A stretch of 64,000 nt of DNA from Oscarella lobularis (Eukaryota; Porifera; Homoscleromorpha; Homosclerophorida; Oscarellidae), in NCBI RefSeq assembly GCF_947507565.1, contig NC_089182.1:1-64000 (forward strand), read 5' to 3'. Below, piece after piece: positions 36,412 to 47,700 of this stretch. Positions within the stretch are counted from its first letter, which is position 1, and every line of letters begins with the position of its first letter. A program made the translations under genes and the position numbers. The notes beneath the pieces were generated by a model. That model ran no database searches, had not been told where the DNA came from, and saw only the letters and a list, made by a program, of their open reading frames with translations.

Positions 36412-36472
36412 AGGAATAGGAATAGGAATAGGAATAGGAATAGGAATAGGAATAGGAATAGGTAAAGGAATA
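36412..36472. repeat. GGAATA hexamer run
   Basis: About nine AATAGG hexamers with one variant (GGTAAAGG). This marks the inner limit of the continuous repeat zone. Confidence 0.92.
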
Positions 36473-36820
36473 GTATAGGGGCAGTTAGCGAGAGTGTTGC
36501 ACGTGTTTAGCTGAAGTGTTGGACCCCTAAAGCTTTGGTGGATGCTTCCTATTTTCTAAATGTCTTTTAGCATCCTAAATGCACCACTGCTTTTCCCTTT
36601 TCTATATTCTTCCCTATCCTAATCATGACGCACGCCCATTCGCCGGAACGGGGTGCGTCATTGCGAGCGTCTCGAAACCTCTAACTACAAAAGTCGCTAA
36701 AAATAGCCGCTCGCCAAACGGAAATGACGTAGCCTAACACGACTTCTCGAACAAAACACACGAACAACACTGAAAGGATTCTCTAAGGGGGGACGATTAT
36801 CGTTTAGACATTAGTCCTAG
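36473..36820. other. Transition from repeats to gene-rich DNA
   Basis: No gene recognised. A possible hairpin lies at 36626-36660, where TGACGCAC pairs with GTGCGTCA around a 19-base loop. Confidence 0.5.
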
Positions 36821-37386
36821 CTAGCGTTGTGCGTGGATGGAATGCGCTTGGGGGCCCCGGCCTAGGGGATAAACACGCACCCACACAAACATGCACGCGT
36901 ACGCGAGAAACAAACGCGCGCGAGCGAAAAAAAGGAGCTACAAATTCCCCCGCTTACCTTGCGACGTCCTCTTCGCTCCGATGAGCTCTTCGATCTTCGT
37001 TCTACTCGACGGCGCGTCGTGTCGTCTCGCGTTCGCCGCGTCCACGCGCGTGCGAACGATCTGGAAGGAGAATTCGACGCCTGCATAGTGAATAGACGCG
37101 ATTGGCTTACAGTTTCGGCGTTGGAGAGACGCGTGCTTCGTGCGTGCCTCGCGCGCGTTCTCTCGCGTGATCTGCACAAAGGGACGCTGCAATTGCACGC
37201 GAGCACTCTGGCTGAACTTACCGCACTGCGCTGTGTGGCTTCGACGTTCGCCACGTCGTCCAGCCGAATGAGTCCGGACACGCGCTCGCGAGAGAATGAA
37301 ATTTTGTGTGCGATGCGCTCTCGCTTGGTGCGCGAGGCGTCAAAGGGCCGATGACGCGCTGCTGCAGCGTAATTAGTGTTTGGCAG
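36821..37386 (-). CDS. Possible minus-strand gene end (unrecognised, partial)
   Basis: Two frames on the minus strand link through plausible splice sites: 37222-37386 (55 codons, ends GCG then GTAAGT) and 36958-37171 (71 codons, preceded by TTTGTGCAG and followed by GTAAGC). A possible last exon runs to a stop at 36821-36823. The reading frame is maintained across the joins. The predicted protein is basic, with segments such as RLDDVANVEATQRSA and TKIEELIGAKRTSQ, and no domain I know. No convincing start was found upstream, where LZTFL1 ends at 37610. It could be a 3' fragment, a pseudogene or chance in GC-rich DNA; a plus-strand frame overlaps it (36959-37354). Confidence 0.35.
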
Positions 37387-37609
37387 CTGCGAACGATTTG
37401 ATTAGATGAGAAAGTAATTTGGACAGTGTTCCGTGTCTGCGGTATTAATTAAGTTCGCCAAATTTGGTGATTTCCGATTACGCCCAGAAAAGAAAATTCG
37501 AATCTTTGTTGCACGTACACTTTTAATTAATAAACGAGTACTACTAATCTAAGCAAGCAGTGCGTCTTCTAAAACGACCAGTCCTAACACACTCGAGTAC
37601 AGATGACAT

Positions 37610-39064
37610 CTATAATATTTCGGCATCTGGTTCGTATCTAGAGAAAATGAGATGATGCCAAATCAAAATCACTGAATAATTGATTGAAGATGGATGTAGT
37701 GCTAACTTTTTTAAACGACTTCGAAGATCTTTTAATTGCTCGTTTTTCTTCGTAAGCATTTTTTTCATGTTTGTAAATTGAGCCGTTTCGCCGAGTTTCT
37801 TTTCCAATTCCTAAAATCATTATCCATTTTTTTCACTATTTAGTTCCAAGTATGAAAAATCAAACCTTTTCAGCATTTTCAAGCTTAGCTTTGATAGCCA
37901 ACAATTCGTGTTTGGTTTCTCCCAATTCTTCCCTCAATTTTCCATCGTCTTCACCCCCAGCAGATTTTCCACTTAAAACTGGATTTGCCTTTGATTGTGA
38001 AGAGGTTGTTGGAACAACATCCGATGCTGCTGACTAGAAAACAAGAAAATATCTCATAAAACTATCTTCCAACTGATTTTTTAATTAAATACTGATTTGG
38101 TTTCTTTTGCTTTTAGAGCTGCTTCAGCTTGCACTAATTGACTCTTTAATTTCCCTTTTTCTTCCAAGGCATCATGAGCCTAAAAAAAGAACAAATAATC
38201 ATTGTAGTTCAATAGGAAAGATCTCTTCTTTCCTTACCTTTCCTTCTATCATTCGCATTCGTTCCTTCATTTTTTCATTCTCCTCTTTCAGCCGAGAAAT
38301 TTCCTATACAGATATAGAATCAAAAGAAATCATCACAGTGAGTCTACACTAACCATCTGCAGAAGAGCACTCCCACCAGCCTCATTCAACGGCTCCAATT
38401 TCGTCTTGGCTGCCGGAAGAGTCTACGTACATAATACATTATTCTATTCTATAGTTGTCTGCCCCCCTCCTTGTGGTGCAACCTTTGAAGCTGTTGCAGA
38501 TCCTAATCCAGAAGAAGCAAACTGTTTCTCTTCAAATCGAGCAATTTCCTCAATCAATTCCCTTCGAAATAAATCACAAATACGAAAAATTGACTTTTCA
38601 TCGTCTTCTTACTGATTGTCGAGCTCAGAAACGTCAGCACTCAACTTCAGATGCCATTTCTCCGCCTGTCGAAAAACTTGACGTAGCAGAAGAACGTTCG
38701 TATGCGTCGTATGAATCAGTTCCGATTCGACGTCGCCCTTGACAACGGCGCAAAGACCGAATAACATGTCCCGTAGTTCTTCGGCTGTAAACGTCTCCTC
38801 CGTCAATCTAGACGAGACGAAAACGCGTAGAATGCACGTTATAGACATCTATTGCACGTACCTGCTTTCTTTTAAATCGTCGAACGCCGAATCGACGGTT
38901 TTGATGCGCTGTGCGCGCTTAAAACGCGCGAAGCGAAGATATTTGACGATGGCTTCCGTGTGGTGCTCATTTAGACCCACTTCGGAAGTCTATGAACGAG
39001 ATAGGCCACGTATAGACTGCTGCGCGTGATAACCTAATCGCCTAATAACAGTGCGCGTGCTCAT
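37610..39064 (-). CDS. LZTFL1: Leucine zipper transcription factor-like protein 1 (BBSome regulator)
   Basis: LZTFL1 homologue, known in animals as a BBSome-binding regulator of ciliary traffic. Exons (minus strand): 39050-39064, 38862-38989, 38613-38807, 38483-38561, 38354-38422, 38238-38303, 38093-38179, 37866-38033, 37707-37810 and 37610-37637, all joined in phase, giving 312 residues against 299 in human. Diagnostic stretches are GLNEHH followed by YLRFARFKR near the N-terminus, ESELIHTTHTNVLLLRQVF, EKWHLKLSADVSELDN and the C-terminal EKKLGETAQFTNMKKMLTKK with a final YEPDAE. The C-terminal half is coiled coil. The middle segment (exons 4 and 8) is Ser/Gly-rich and less conserved. The first exon (five codons) is the least certain part. 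Its start lies 20 bp from that of the fucosyltransferase on the other strand. Confidence 0.93.
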
Positions 39065-39084
39065 CGATTTAGTTGTTGTTCAGT
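39065..39084. promoter_or_regulatory. Shared start region of LZTFL1 and the fucosyltransferase
   Basis: Only 20 bp separate the predicted start codons (39064 minus, 39085 plus). Transcription of the two genes must start inside or beyond the opposite gene's first exon, or the LZTFL1 first exon lies elsewhere. No TATA box is seen. Confidence 0.45.
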
Positions 39085-40345
39085 ATGCGATCGAAGGGAC
39101 GTTTACGCTTCCTTTGCTTCGTCTTCACATTGGGGGTCTTCCTCTTATCGGTATACAGCATTTGGAGGAAGAAAACGTTGGTGAGAGCGAATGAGAAAGA
39201 CACGGAGGCGAAGGCGACAAACGATCATGATCCCAAACGACGTGACGAACGAATTGTTAGGATGTCAAATGAGGAGGTAAAAGTTAGAAGCGAGCAGTCC
39301 GTTAGCATATTCATTCACGACTATCGATCTATGAAGTACATTTACGATAATTCTCCTCAACGATGGGAAGAAACGGCGGCGTCCGCTTGCACAAACGCTC
39401 TCCTCCTCCGAGGATTGACTATTAAGTGTCGTATGACGCACAAAGAGGAAGAGAAAGCTACAGCGGACGGAATTCTTTTGAATCGTTTTGTACCTCTTCG
39501 ATATCGCGATCAGTTGAAGAGATATCACGATCGACAAGTCTTGTTTGTGCTCAATATGGAAGGAGAAAAGGAAAAGGAATGGAGTGATCCACAATTGACG
39601 AACATGTGGGATTTCAAAATTGGATACAGGTTAGCCTTAGCCCTTAGGGAAGGCGTCATCATGTAGATATATACTATTCTCATTGTCTTTGACATTTAGA
39701 CTTGACAGTGATCTTCCTCTTTTATACGGATGCGGCGATTTTGATGGAATAGACATTGTCGGCTCTTTGCTTCGCAAATATGACGCTGGGGAGATTGTTC
39801 CACCCAAACATCGAACTGGTCTTGTAGCAATGATATCAAACTGTCAGAAAGTTGCTAATAATCGACTCACCGTTCTCAAAGCATTTATGAATGCATCCAA
39901 AGTCAAAGTTTTCTCCTATGGCCACTGTGAAAACAATATGAAGACGCAACAAACGCGTTTCAATAATCCCAATTGGCATTCCATGAAATTAGAAATATTT
40001 CAACAACACAAATTTGGCATGGCATACGAGAGCAAAAATATCGATCAATACGTAACGGAAAAGATCTATAGTTGCCTCGCAACGGGCGTCATTCCCATCT
40101 ATCACGGTGCATCAGACGTTCATCTCTTTGTTCCAAAACGATCTTACATTGATGCATCCAAATTTGGCTCCGTTCAAGAGCTAATTGCTCACGTAGAAAA
40201 AGTGGATAATGACCCACAACTGTACGCTTCCTATTTTCAATGGGACGTCACTAATTTGAGGCTGTTGCATAGAAACTATTGCTACGCACCCGTCCATTGT
40301 CGTTGGTGCGAGAGAGTCGCTCAAATTAGAGATAATAAACAATAG
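39085..40345 (+). CDS. Alpha-1,3-fucosyltransferase family protein (GT10), Golgi type II membrane enzyme
   Basis: Two exons, 39085-39629 and 39700-40345, encode 396 residues. Residues about 6-27 form a hydrophobic anchor after a basic start (MRSKGR), the arrangement of a type II Golgi membrane protein. The GT10 signature lies near residue 297: YVTEKIYSCLATGVIPIYHG, with a following FVPKRSYIDASKFGS segment; this family moves fucose from GDP-fucose to GlcNAc-containing glycans. The stem (residues about 30-80) is charged. A C-terminal CYAPVHCRWCERV segment supplies cysteines for disulphides. I start at the ATG at 39085; an upstream TTG in frame is ignored. Acceptor specificity cannot be told from sequence. 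AATAAA occurs at 40334-40339, inside the last codons. Confidence 0.88.
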
Positions 40346-40412
40346 AACGTTTGAAGAAGAGAACAGACATTTTTATTTCATGTAGCATGTAGAAAAAGAA
40401 AAGAAATCACAT

Positions 40413-42223
40413 CTACAAAATGATCTGGTTCTTGTAACTGTACGAAAGTTCTTTGTGAGGCAGTACAATGGAATTGAGGATAATCATCTCGTTGCTCACC
40501 GTCACATCTTTACCTACAGTGTATTGTATAGATAGATAAGGGCTCAATGAATGGCATTCATTATCATATGATACCCAAAATGGTAATGGCAGGATTGAGA
40601 CGACCGTCTTCATTAAAGACGGAATCGCTTGCAATTTGAGCGAGAGGATCATTGGGATTTGGATCGCACGGAGAACCCTCCACTCTTGCCCATTGTCCCA
40701 CTTTGCTGTTCCAGCCAATAATGCTGTGAAGGATGCAACAGTGTTCCTAAAATTCATTCATTCATACTGTACACGTGCCTGGCTGACAGATCGTTAGCAA
40801 CAACTTACGTCAAGAACGGCACCGTCAAGAACAATTGATTCCTTTACTCTTGCTCCAGCTCCCACTTTCACTCCTGCTCCAATATAGACGTTGGGTCCCA
40901 GCTGAATAACTCGTTTATTTTATTTATTTATTTATTTATTAACTAATGAACTGAATTTAGATACCTTTGCAGTTGGATCAACTTCAGCTGTTTCGTGAAT
41001 TCTGACGTCACCAAGGATATTTGGTTCAGATGAACTCTCCAAAAGATCGGGACAATCTCTTTGGAATTTCCCCAGGTAAAGCCTATTGGCGTAAATAGTT
41101 GAACTAGTATAGAAATCAGGGTTAGAGAGAGAAAAGAACTTTTTTTCTTTCTTCTTCTTCTTCTCTACCTGGCCGTTTTAATTTGAGACCAAAAACAATT
41201 GGTTTTATAGACAAAGACTTGACCCGTTCGACTGCCTGAGAGTTTCATTAGAACATCTTGTTCTAATCGAATACTGTCCCTTTTGCATGTTTCTTCCAAA
41301 CTAATAACAACGAATGAATGCCCAGCCGGCCTCTTTCCTTATTAATTAATTAAAGAGTTACCTTAGAGCATAGTTTGCCTCAAAAACTTCTCTCATGCAG
41401 TCGAATACTTTTGGTGAAAAGATATAGACTCCCGTATTGATGACATTGCTAACAAAAGTCTCCGGCTTCTCGACATAGTGTAAAACCTTTGAACAATCAT
41501 GTACATCATTTTATTATTATTATTATTATTATTCTACAGTACCTCATGAGTATCTGTGTCTTCAACTATACATCCATAATTGAGAGCTTGCTTTCGATTT
41601 GCTTCTGTTCCCAGGATTGTGATTGTCGCATTGGACGCTTTTTCTTGACGAAATTTCAACATTTCTTTCAGAGGAAAATCGCAGCAGACATCACAATTCA
41701 TCACAAAGAAACAATCAGGTGCAGAACCACTCAAAATATGATCGCGAAAATGATACAATCCGCCACCAGTCCCAAGACTTTCATATTCTTGAAGATATCT
41801 AGTTCATAAATTAATTAATTGATTAATTAATTAATTAATGATAGACCCCACCCACCCACCCATGTTATTGTACCTAATAGGGACGTTGTATTTCTTTTTT
41901 GCCAGCTGAAGAAATCGACGCAAAGGCTCGCAATTGTTAAAATATCCAATAAGGATTATTTCACGCATTTCTGGCACCTAGACGCGCGCGCGGCGAGTCA
42001 TTTCTACTACTATTCTATTCGTTTTTGAGCTCCCCTACTTGAATGCACGCCTCAATATGATGTTCTATCATTGGTTGACCACCAACAGGAAACAATGGTT
42101 TCGGAATTTCCAGCGAAAGCGGTCGAAATCGCGTGCCTAGTACCAACCAAATGCATTCGATTGCAACATCAAATAACACATTCGACCTTTTTGCGGTCCA
42201 CCGATCAATATAACGGCTTTCAT
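40413..42223 (-). CDS. GMPPA: Mannose-1-phosphate guanylyltransferase regulatory subunit alpha
   Basis: About ten exons encode a protein of about 420 residues. The start is at 42223 and the first exon, 42187-42223, ends in GGPQKG; exon 2 (42039-42136) carries [20 protein letters not shown]. Further exons keep [44 protein letters not shown] and a hexapeptide-repeat left-handed beta-helix ([16 protein letters not shown]). The last exon (40413 to about 40514) gives [20 protein letters not shown], followed by IL at the C-terminus. In animals GMPPA partners with GMPPB and feeds back on GDP-mannose synthesis; the alpha-specific C-terminal insert (DPNPNDP then a segment leading to PAITILG) is present. 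Cytosolic. It converges tail to tail on the fucosyltransferase. Confidence 0.95.
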
Positions 42224-42389
42224 AGCGAAGATCTTGGGGCGTCGTCGTCTTGATGCACGTGACGTCACAGGCTAGGCAACGCGCGCTCTTCGTTTCGCGA
42301 AGAAAAATGTTTTTGAAACGCAACAGCTTTATTTTTTCAAACAATCGCCCGCCCATACGTAAAATAGTCTACGTATCGAACTTAGGGTT

Positions 42390-42975
42390 CTACTTGCCTC
42401 CAGTGGTTCCCCCACTGGGGCCCCCTCCGCCAACTCTTGGTGGTCCGCCGCCGCCGCCGCCGCCGCCACCACCTGACTGACCACCTGACTGACCACCTTC
42501 CGGCTAAAATGACTCGAAATAATAAGTTTCGCAAATTGAAAGTAGAGAATTTCTTACTCTATTTCGGAATCGTGGAGGAGGCGTGCGATCTTTACGAGCT
42601 TCTCGCGATCGATTTCTTACCACTTTGCTATGAATTGCACAACTAACGCAGTATTGAAGCTTGTGATATAACTTGGGCAATGCATAATCTACGAAATAAG
42701 TTCGAAAACGTCTCGTTTCCTACAAGGGGGCCTCACTTTCGAAAACGCTTGCTTCGGCCATGTCTCGTACAGCGGCCGCTTCGACAATGTTTCGTATGAC
42801 AAATTTCTTCACTGCTTTATCCTTGGGCGTGCATCTGCCGCAATTCGTGCATCGAATCGGATTCACGTGGCCACGTCCCTTCTTCGAACGTCCTCCGTTG
42901 CGTCGTTTCTTCGTCTACGAAACATTTCCAACGTTCTACGGTTAGCGACGTGTATCGACGAACTAAACGTACCAT
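42390..42975 (-). CDS. RPS26: 40S ribosomal protein S26 (eS26) with glycine-rich tail
   Basis: Four exons on the minus strand: 42973-42975 (only the ATG), 42737-42914, 42558-42688 and 42390-42503, in phase, 141 residues. It begins [18 protein letters not shown], then [28 protein letters not shown] and [20 protein letters not shown]. The paired cysteines (CTNC and CVSC) form the eS26 zinc site at the mRNA exit channel of the small subunit. An ATG-only first exon is common in ribosomal protein genes. The C-terminus after PPPRFRNR is unusual: about 37 residues rich in glycine ([12 protein letters not shown] then PPRVGGGG) where human S26 has a short Pro/Ala-rich end. Two plus-strand frames in this region are shadows. 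Confidence 0.94.
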
Positions 42976-43117
42976 TGTATGAAGACAGTTCTTCGGCCGT
43001 AGCGCATGTACAGTCGGGACAATCGAAATCCCAGTAACGTAAACTGATTATAGAGGAGCCCCGTATTAGTTGTTACGGTTTCTGGCCGCGTCTCCTTCTA
43101 AACGCCGGCGGTTTGGG

Positions 43118-43441
43118 ATGGACGACGAATCGTCGGCGGCGGCGGTGACGGAAGAGCAGCGTCGAATTGGCGAAGGCCAAGTTCTCTTTACAGGCCCCGA
43201 TGGCGTTGGAGATTTTCGCGTAAACGTCATCGATCCACGTTTCGTTGGAATTGGAACAATGTCTTCGGAAGGGACAAGTGACGTCAATTATTTGTGCAGA
43301 TCAGCTCCGGATAGTTCACCTCCTCCATTGAAGGGAAATTGTGTTGGCGACGTCGGATGGGGATTGAAAAATCTCACAGATGATTCTCTACTAAAAACGG
43401 GTCATCAAATATCGGTGAATAATGCGATGATGACGTCATAA
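43118..43441 (+). CDS. Small uncharacterised protein (107 residues)
   Basis: A single open frame from ATG at 43118, 107 codons, ending in TAA at 43439. It has an acidic start (MDDESSAAAVTEEQ), a Gly/Asp segment (FTGPDGVGDF), RSAPDSSPPPLKGN and no signal peptide or membrane segment. I do not recognise the family. Codon use looks like its neighbours, and the start is 142 bp from the RPS26 start on the opposite strand, which supports a real transcript. It could also be one exon of a longer gene, though no clear donor is seen. Confidence 0.5.
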   Translation: MDDESSAAAVTEEQRRIGEGQVLFTGPDGVGDFRVNVIDPRFVGIGTMSSEGTSDVNYLCRSAPDSSPPPLKGNCVGDVGWGLKNLTDDSLLKTGHQISVNNAMMTS

Positions 43442-43934
43442 TCAATAATTAATTAAAATTATTGAGTAGAGAGGAGAATTTCGACAAGCAGTCGAAGATC
43501 GACACACTCATCTCTATCAAAACCCCTGGTACAGTAGATGATACTAAATGGCCAATTAATTGTCTATTACAACTCCTAATAATAGCTCTTTAGGTGTCCA
43601 TCGCCTTGGGAGAAGAAAGAGGGAGAGGAAAAGTCGCTTCTTGAAGCTCCTTCAAAGTAAGAACTAGGGTTACATGTACCGGTATACATGTATCATTAAA
43701 AAAATAGGACGTCGTCGACGTCGACCGTTGACAATCAAAAAGCGCCGTAAAAAACCTGAGTTACTGTATTTTGTCTTCGTTTATTTTTGTACGAACAAAC
43801 GAACTACTTGTCATCGCATCGCGATTGCATATTTGGCATTCGAATCACGTGCTATCTTTTGCACTACACTCCCGCCCGCCTCCCGCCCCTCTCTCTCTCT
43901 CTCTCGCCCCCCTCTGGAGCCCCCTCTGGACCGC
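43442..43934. other. Intergenic region upstream of the IP3 receptor
   Basis: No gene recognised. It holds a small inverted repeat near 43672-43693 (TACATGTA on both sides of CCGGTA) and a pyrimidine-rich CT run at 43890-43910 just before the receptor start. Confidence 0.4.
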
Positions 43935-44689
43935 ATGGCATCCGCTCCCGATGCCCAAGTTCATCCCGTTCATTACGGGGATACAATCAGTCTCTATTGC
44001 GATGACGGACCCGGTTTCGTGTACACGCAAGTGACGAGGTAAGTGTAGATGCTCGATCGATCTCGATCGCGATCGCGAACGCGCCTTCTCCATTTTTCCT
44101 CATCTTAGTTCGGCTCACGTTTCCGTCGCCGTAAGCGTGCAGCGTGATCGCGATATGAAAAATCCAGCCGCCGTCCACGAAACGAATCCCGGTCTCAAAA
44201 ACGTTCACGGTCAGTAAAAAAGTGGGGGCGGGGACCCCTGGGGTCATGGGAGAGGCGCGAGACAGCAGTCGCAACTACAGTACAAGTACATGTTACTATA
44301 TAAGTGTGAATGAGTGAATAAGTGCGTGAGCGTGAGGAGAGGGAGAAAGGGGAAGTCTAATTGCTAATGACAACTCGGAGGAACGCCTTGATAGATAGAT
44401 AGACAGATAGAGATATATGAGATTGTCGATGGGACGGAGTTGTTCGCGAGCGAGACGCTTGCAATGGCTCTTGCACACGTGCTAGTGGTGGGGGCCCGGG
44501 GGCCCGGGGTCGGCTCATTCGTTGGGCGTTGTCCAGCGACCCTTTGAGAGGTCACATTAGCATTTTTCTAAATTTAGTGGTAACCTTTCAAATTCTCTAC
44601 CCGAACAAGTTCAAAGCGCAAAAACGCCTACTAAAGATGAAGGAGAAGATGAAGGAAAAATACGGGTTTGTATAGTAGCTTCGTTGCCA

Positions 44690-44720
<31 letters not shown>

Positions 44721-47700
44721 ACTTGACCTTTGATCTATCTTGTGCAGATCAGCGCCCAAGAGTCATCTGACCTCGAGAGAGTTAGAGGAGCTCGTTCAAG
44801 CGGAAGTACGACAGCAGGATGGTTTATCAAAATGACTATAAATTAATTAATTAATTTTAATCATAGAAAAAGTATGTAGCCGAGAAGGACGACAATGAAC
44901 AAGAGCAAAATCGACAGAGAGGACGTCACTTGGAATATGGACAAGTAGTGGAGGTGAAGAGTGAAATAGAACGTCTGTCTAGAATAATTTTGAATTGCAT
45001 CCTTCTTTCTTTCTTTGCAGTTGCTACACACGTACACCAATCAATTTCTTTCAGTCAGTACCACTGCTACGTCGCAATTGGAACCAAGCAACATGCAGGC
45101 ATGTTAATGACGTCATCCTCCTCCTCCAATCAATCTCTCTCTCTTTCTTTTAGATGAAACTGAGCTCGTTTGGAATCAAACAGTCTCGTTTCAAAGTGCT
45201 ACCTCGATACAAAGTCAGATCTATTGGTGACAAAGTGAGATCTTTGAAGGGGTTATAGGGTTACCTTGTAATAATTCAATAACTAATTAAGGTGATGATT
45301 GGTGATCAAGTTCAACTGGAAAGTGTCAAATCAGAAGGACAATTTCTTCACTGCAGTCGTTTTCTGTACAGAGACAAGAAATCAATTGAGGGTCCAATAT
45401 CAACGGAAGAAGGAAGGTTTGTTCATTTGTTTCTACAAAATAATAAAGTGTTAGACGCGACGTCGTCACAGCAAAGAGCTCAACTTGTCAGCTACTCAAT
45501 CAGCGCTGACAATTATGTCCCATTATTCTCCACAAAAAGACAATCCTTCCAATGCTGTCAAGGTACGTACGTCTTGTCTATTCCCCCGCCTTCTACTCTA
45601 ATAGCCTCGTTCAATTCTATAGGCTGGCAGTATTATTCGATTATTTCATCGTGAAGTCGAAGCTTATCTTGTAGCCGAAGGCAGTTTTATTGAAGCAGAG
45701 CCTGTTGAAAACGGTACTAGAGACAAGGCATGGGGGCCAAACGATTTGAATCGTCTTCCTTTTAGTTCATTTGAGACTTCGTCCCGCCGATCAAGATCGT
45801 CCAAGAAGTTTGTTTCCGTCAACGAGTGCCATAACCTATTGGCAAATTGAGCTTGAAAAATCGTCAGTCACAGGTGAGGAGGAGTCACTCAGTTGCCTTT
45901 ATTCATTAATTAAATTACTGTTTTACAGGTGAAATAATCAAATGGGAACAAAGATGTCGTCTTCGACACGTGTGCACTCGCAAATATCTTTGTCTGACGA
46001 AAGAAGAGAATAGCGTGACTCCTGTCACATCAATTGATGTTCATTACACGGTATAAATTAATTAATTTTAATTAATTAATAAATTAAAGGGCACATTCAT
46101 TAAGAACAAATTTTCTTTTTGTAGCTCAGTTTGACTGATGATCCTGGACTTTCGACCGTCTTTCGTCTTTTTTCCGTTATTCAGGCAAAGCAGACAGTTG
46201 CACGTATTAACTCGCTCACTCGCTCGCTCGTATTGCGCGGAATAGGAAGTGAATGCCGTTTGCTACGACACATACTGTCGCATTGAACATCCCCAGAGCA
46301 AACAGTGGCTCCACGCACTCACAGGTAACAGATCATGTAGCACACACATTCGCGCGCGCAATCTCATCGCGACTGCTCTGGGCTCTTAGATGACTACGAA
46401 AAAGAATCGATGAAAGCGACGGAAAAAGGCAAAACGAGTATGGAACAATTGGAATGGGACGGTGCAAAATTGAAACAGGTTAACATAACTTGTTGTTATT
46501 TTTTTATTGACCCGCCGTTCCCCTCAGATTGGCTCTTCTGACGTCATGAACTACGATGACGCCTTCACCATTCAAGAAGTGGAAAAGGAGCACGTGGACA
46601 TTCTCAATCACACGGCCGGAATGATTCCCGTCATCCGCCAATACATCAAAGATGTGAGACGAACGACAAACGATGATCATCACTCACTGTCATATTATTC
46701 CTTTGTTTGTAGAGAGAAGAAGGGCGTCGAGCTCTCACTCGAAAAACAGCGTCAAGACTTGACAAGGTTTCACTTGCTTTCTCCCATATATATCTATCTA
46801 TATATCTATATATCTATCTACAAACGGCACTTGTTTTCTTCTTGCTGCTGCAGGGTTTGCGCGAACTTGGAGCCTTTCAAATTGAGAAAGGAGAACCTGT
46901 AAAGGCGCGACAAAAATTGCTTAGAAATCTTCGAGTGAGAGAATGAACACATGATGCACGCTTTTCTAAATCTCACCTTACCTTACGTTACGTTAGATCA
47001 TTGATTTGCTCGTCGAATTGCTCAAACTTCCTCGTGCCAAGCAGGAAAAAGAGTACACTAGTCATATGCTAAGTATTTGAGATTTGTTATTTCTTTATGT
47101 AGATATCAGAATCACGTGCTCGTCTGCCAAGCAGCCTATCACGTCTTGGAGCAATACTTAGTAGGAAACAGTCGCAAAAATGAACTCTACGTCGCCAAGT
47201 ACATTCCGTTTTTTCAAGGCCAGGTACATCCCCTCGCCTTTCCACACAGGAAATGTTCTATCTTCCTTCGTCTTTTAGATTGGCCAAGGCTTGAAAGCTG
47301 AGACGATGGTTATGGAATTGGTGCGCGACAACAGGTACTGTACTATATAGGGGGCTACTAGAACTTTCTTCTTATGTCTTCTCCTGGAAATAGAAAAATT
47401 GTTGATCGTGTTGAAGAATCGCAAATAGATCGCTTTGTGAATTTCCTAACCGAAAGCAGGGTACGAAAATTGAATTGGGCTCGTTTGAAAAATGATTGTC
47501 CTCTTAGGATTATCGTTTCCTCGACTTTCTCGGCGTTTTGTGCGTTTGTGACGGAATAGCAATTCCAACAAACCAAAGTGAGTCGACTACATATAGTTGG
47601 TTCGTTGTTTTATTCTTATCTTCATTATCAGATTACGTGACGAAAAAACTCCTCCAAGAAAACCAAGTAAATCATATACTAACTGTATGTAGTATCCTTC

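Noticed and set aside
36626-36660. Hairpin TGACGCAC/GTGCGTCA
   Set aside because: Short stem in intergenic DNA; not followed by a T run and not informative as a terminator in a eukaryote.
36959-37354. Plus-strand frame of 131 codons at the repeat border
   Set aside because: Overlaps the phased minus-strand exons, which have better splice-site support; neither is certain.
41489-41809. Plus-strand frame of 106 codons
   Set aside because: Antisense to a GMPPA exon ([15 protein letters not shown] region).
42437-42945. Two plus-strand frames of about 60-70 codons
   Set aside because: They are antisense to RPS26 exons, which match a known family much better.
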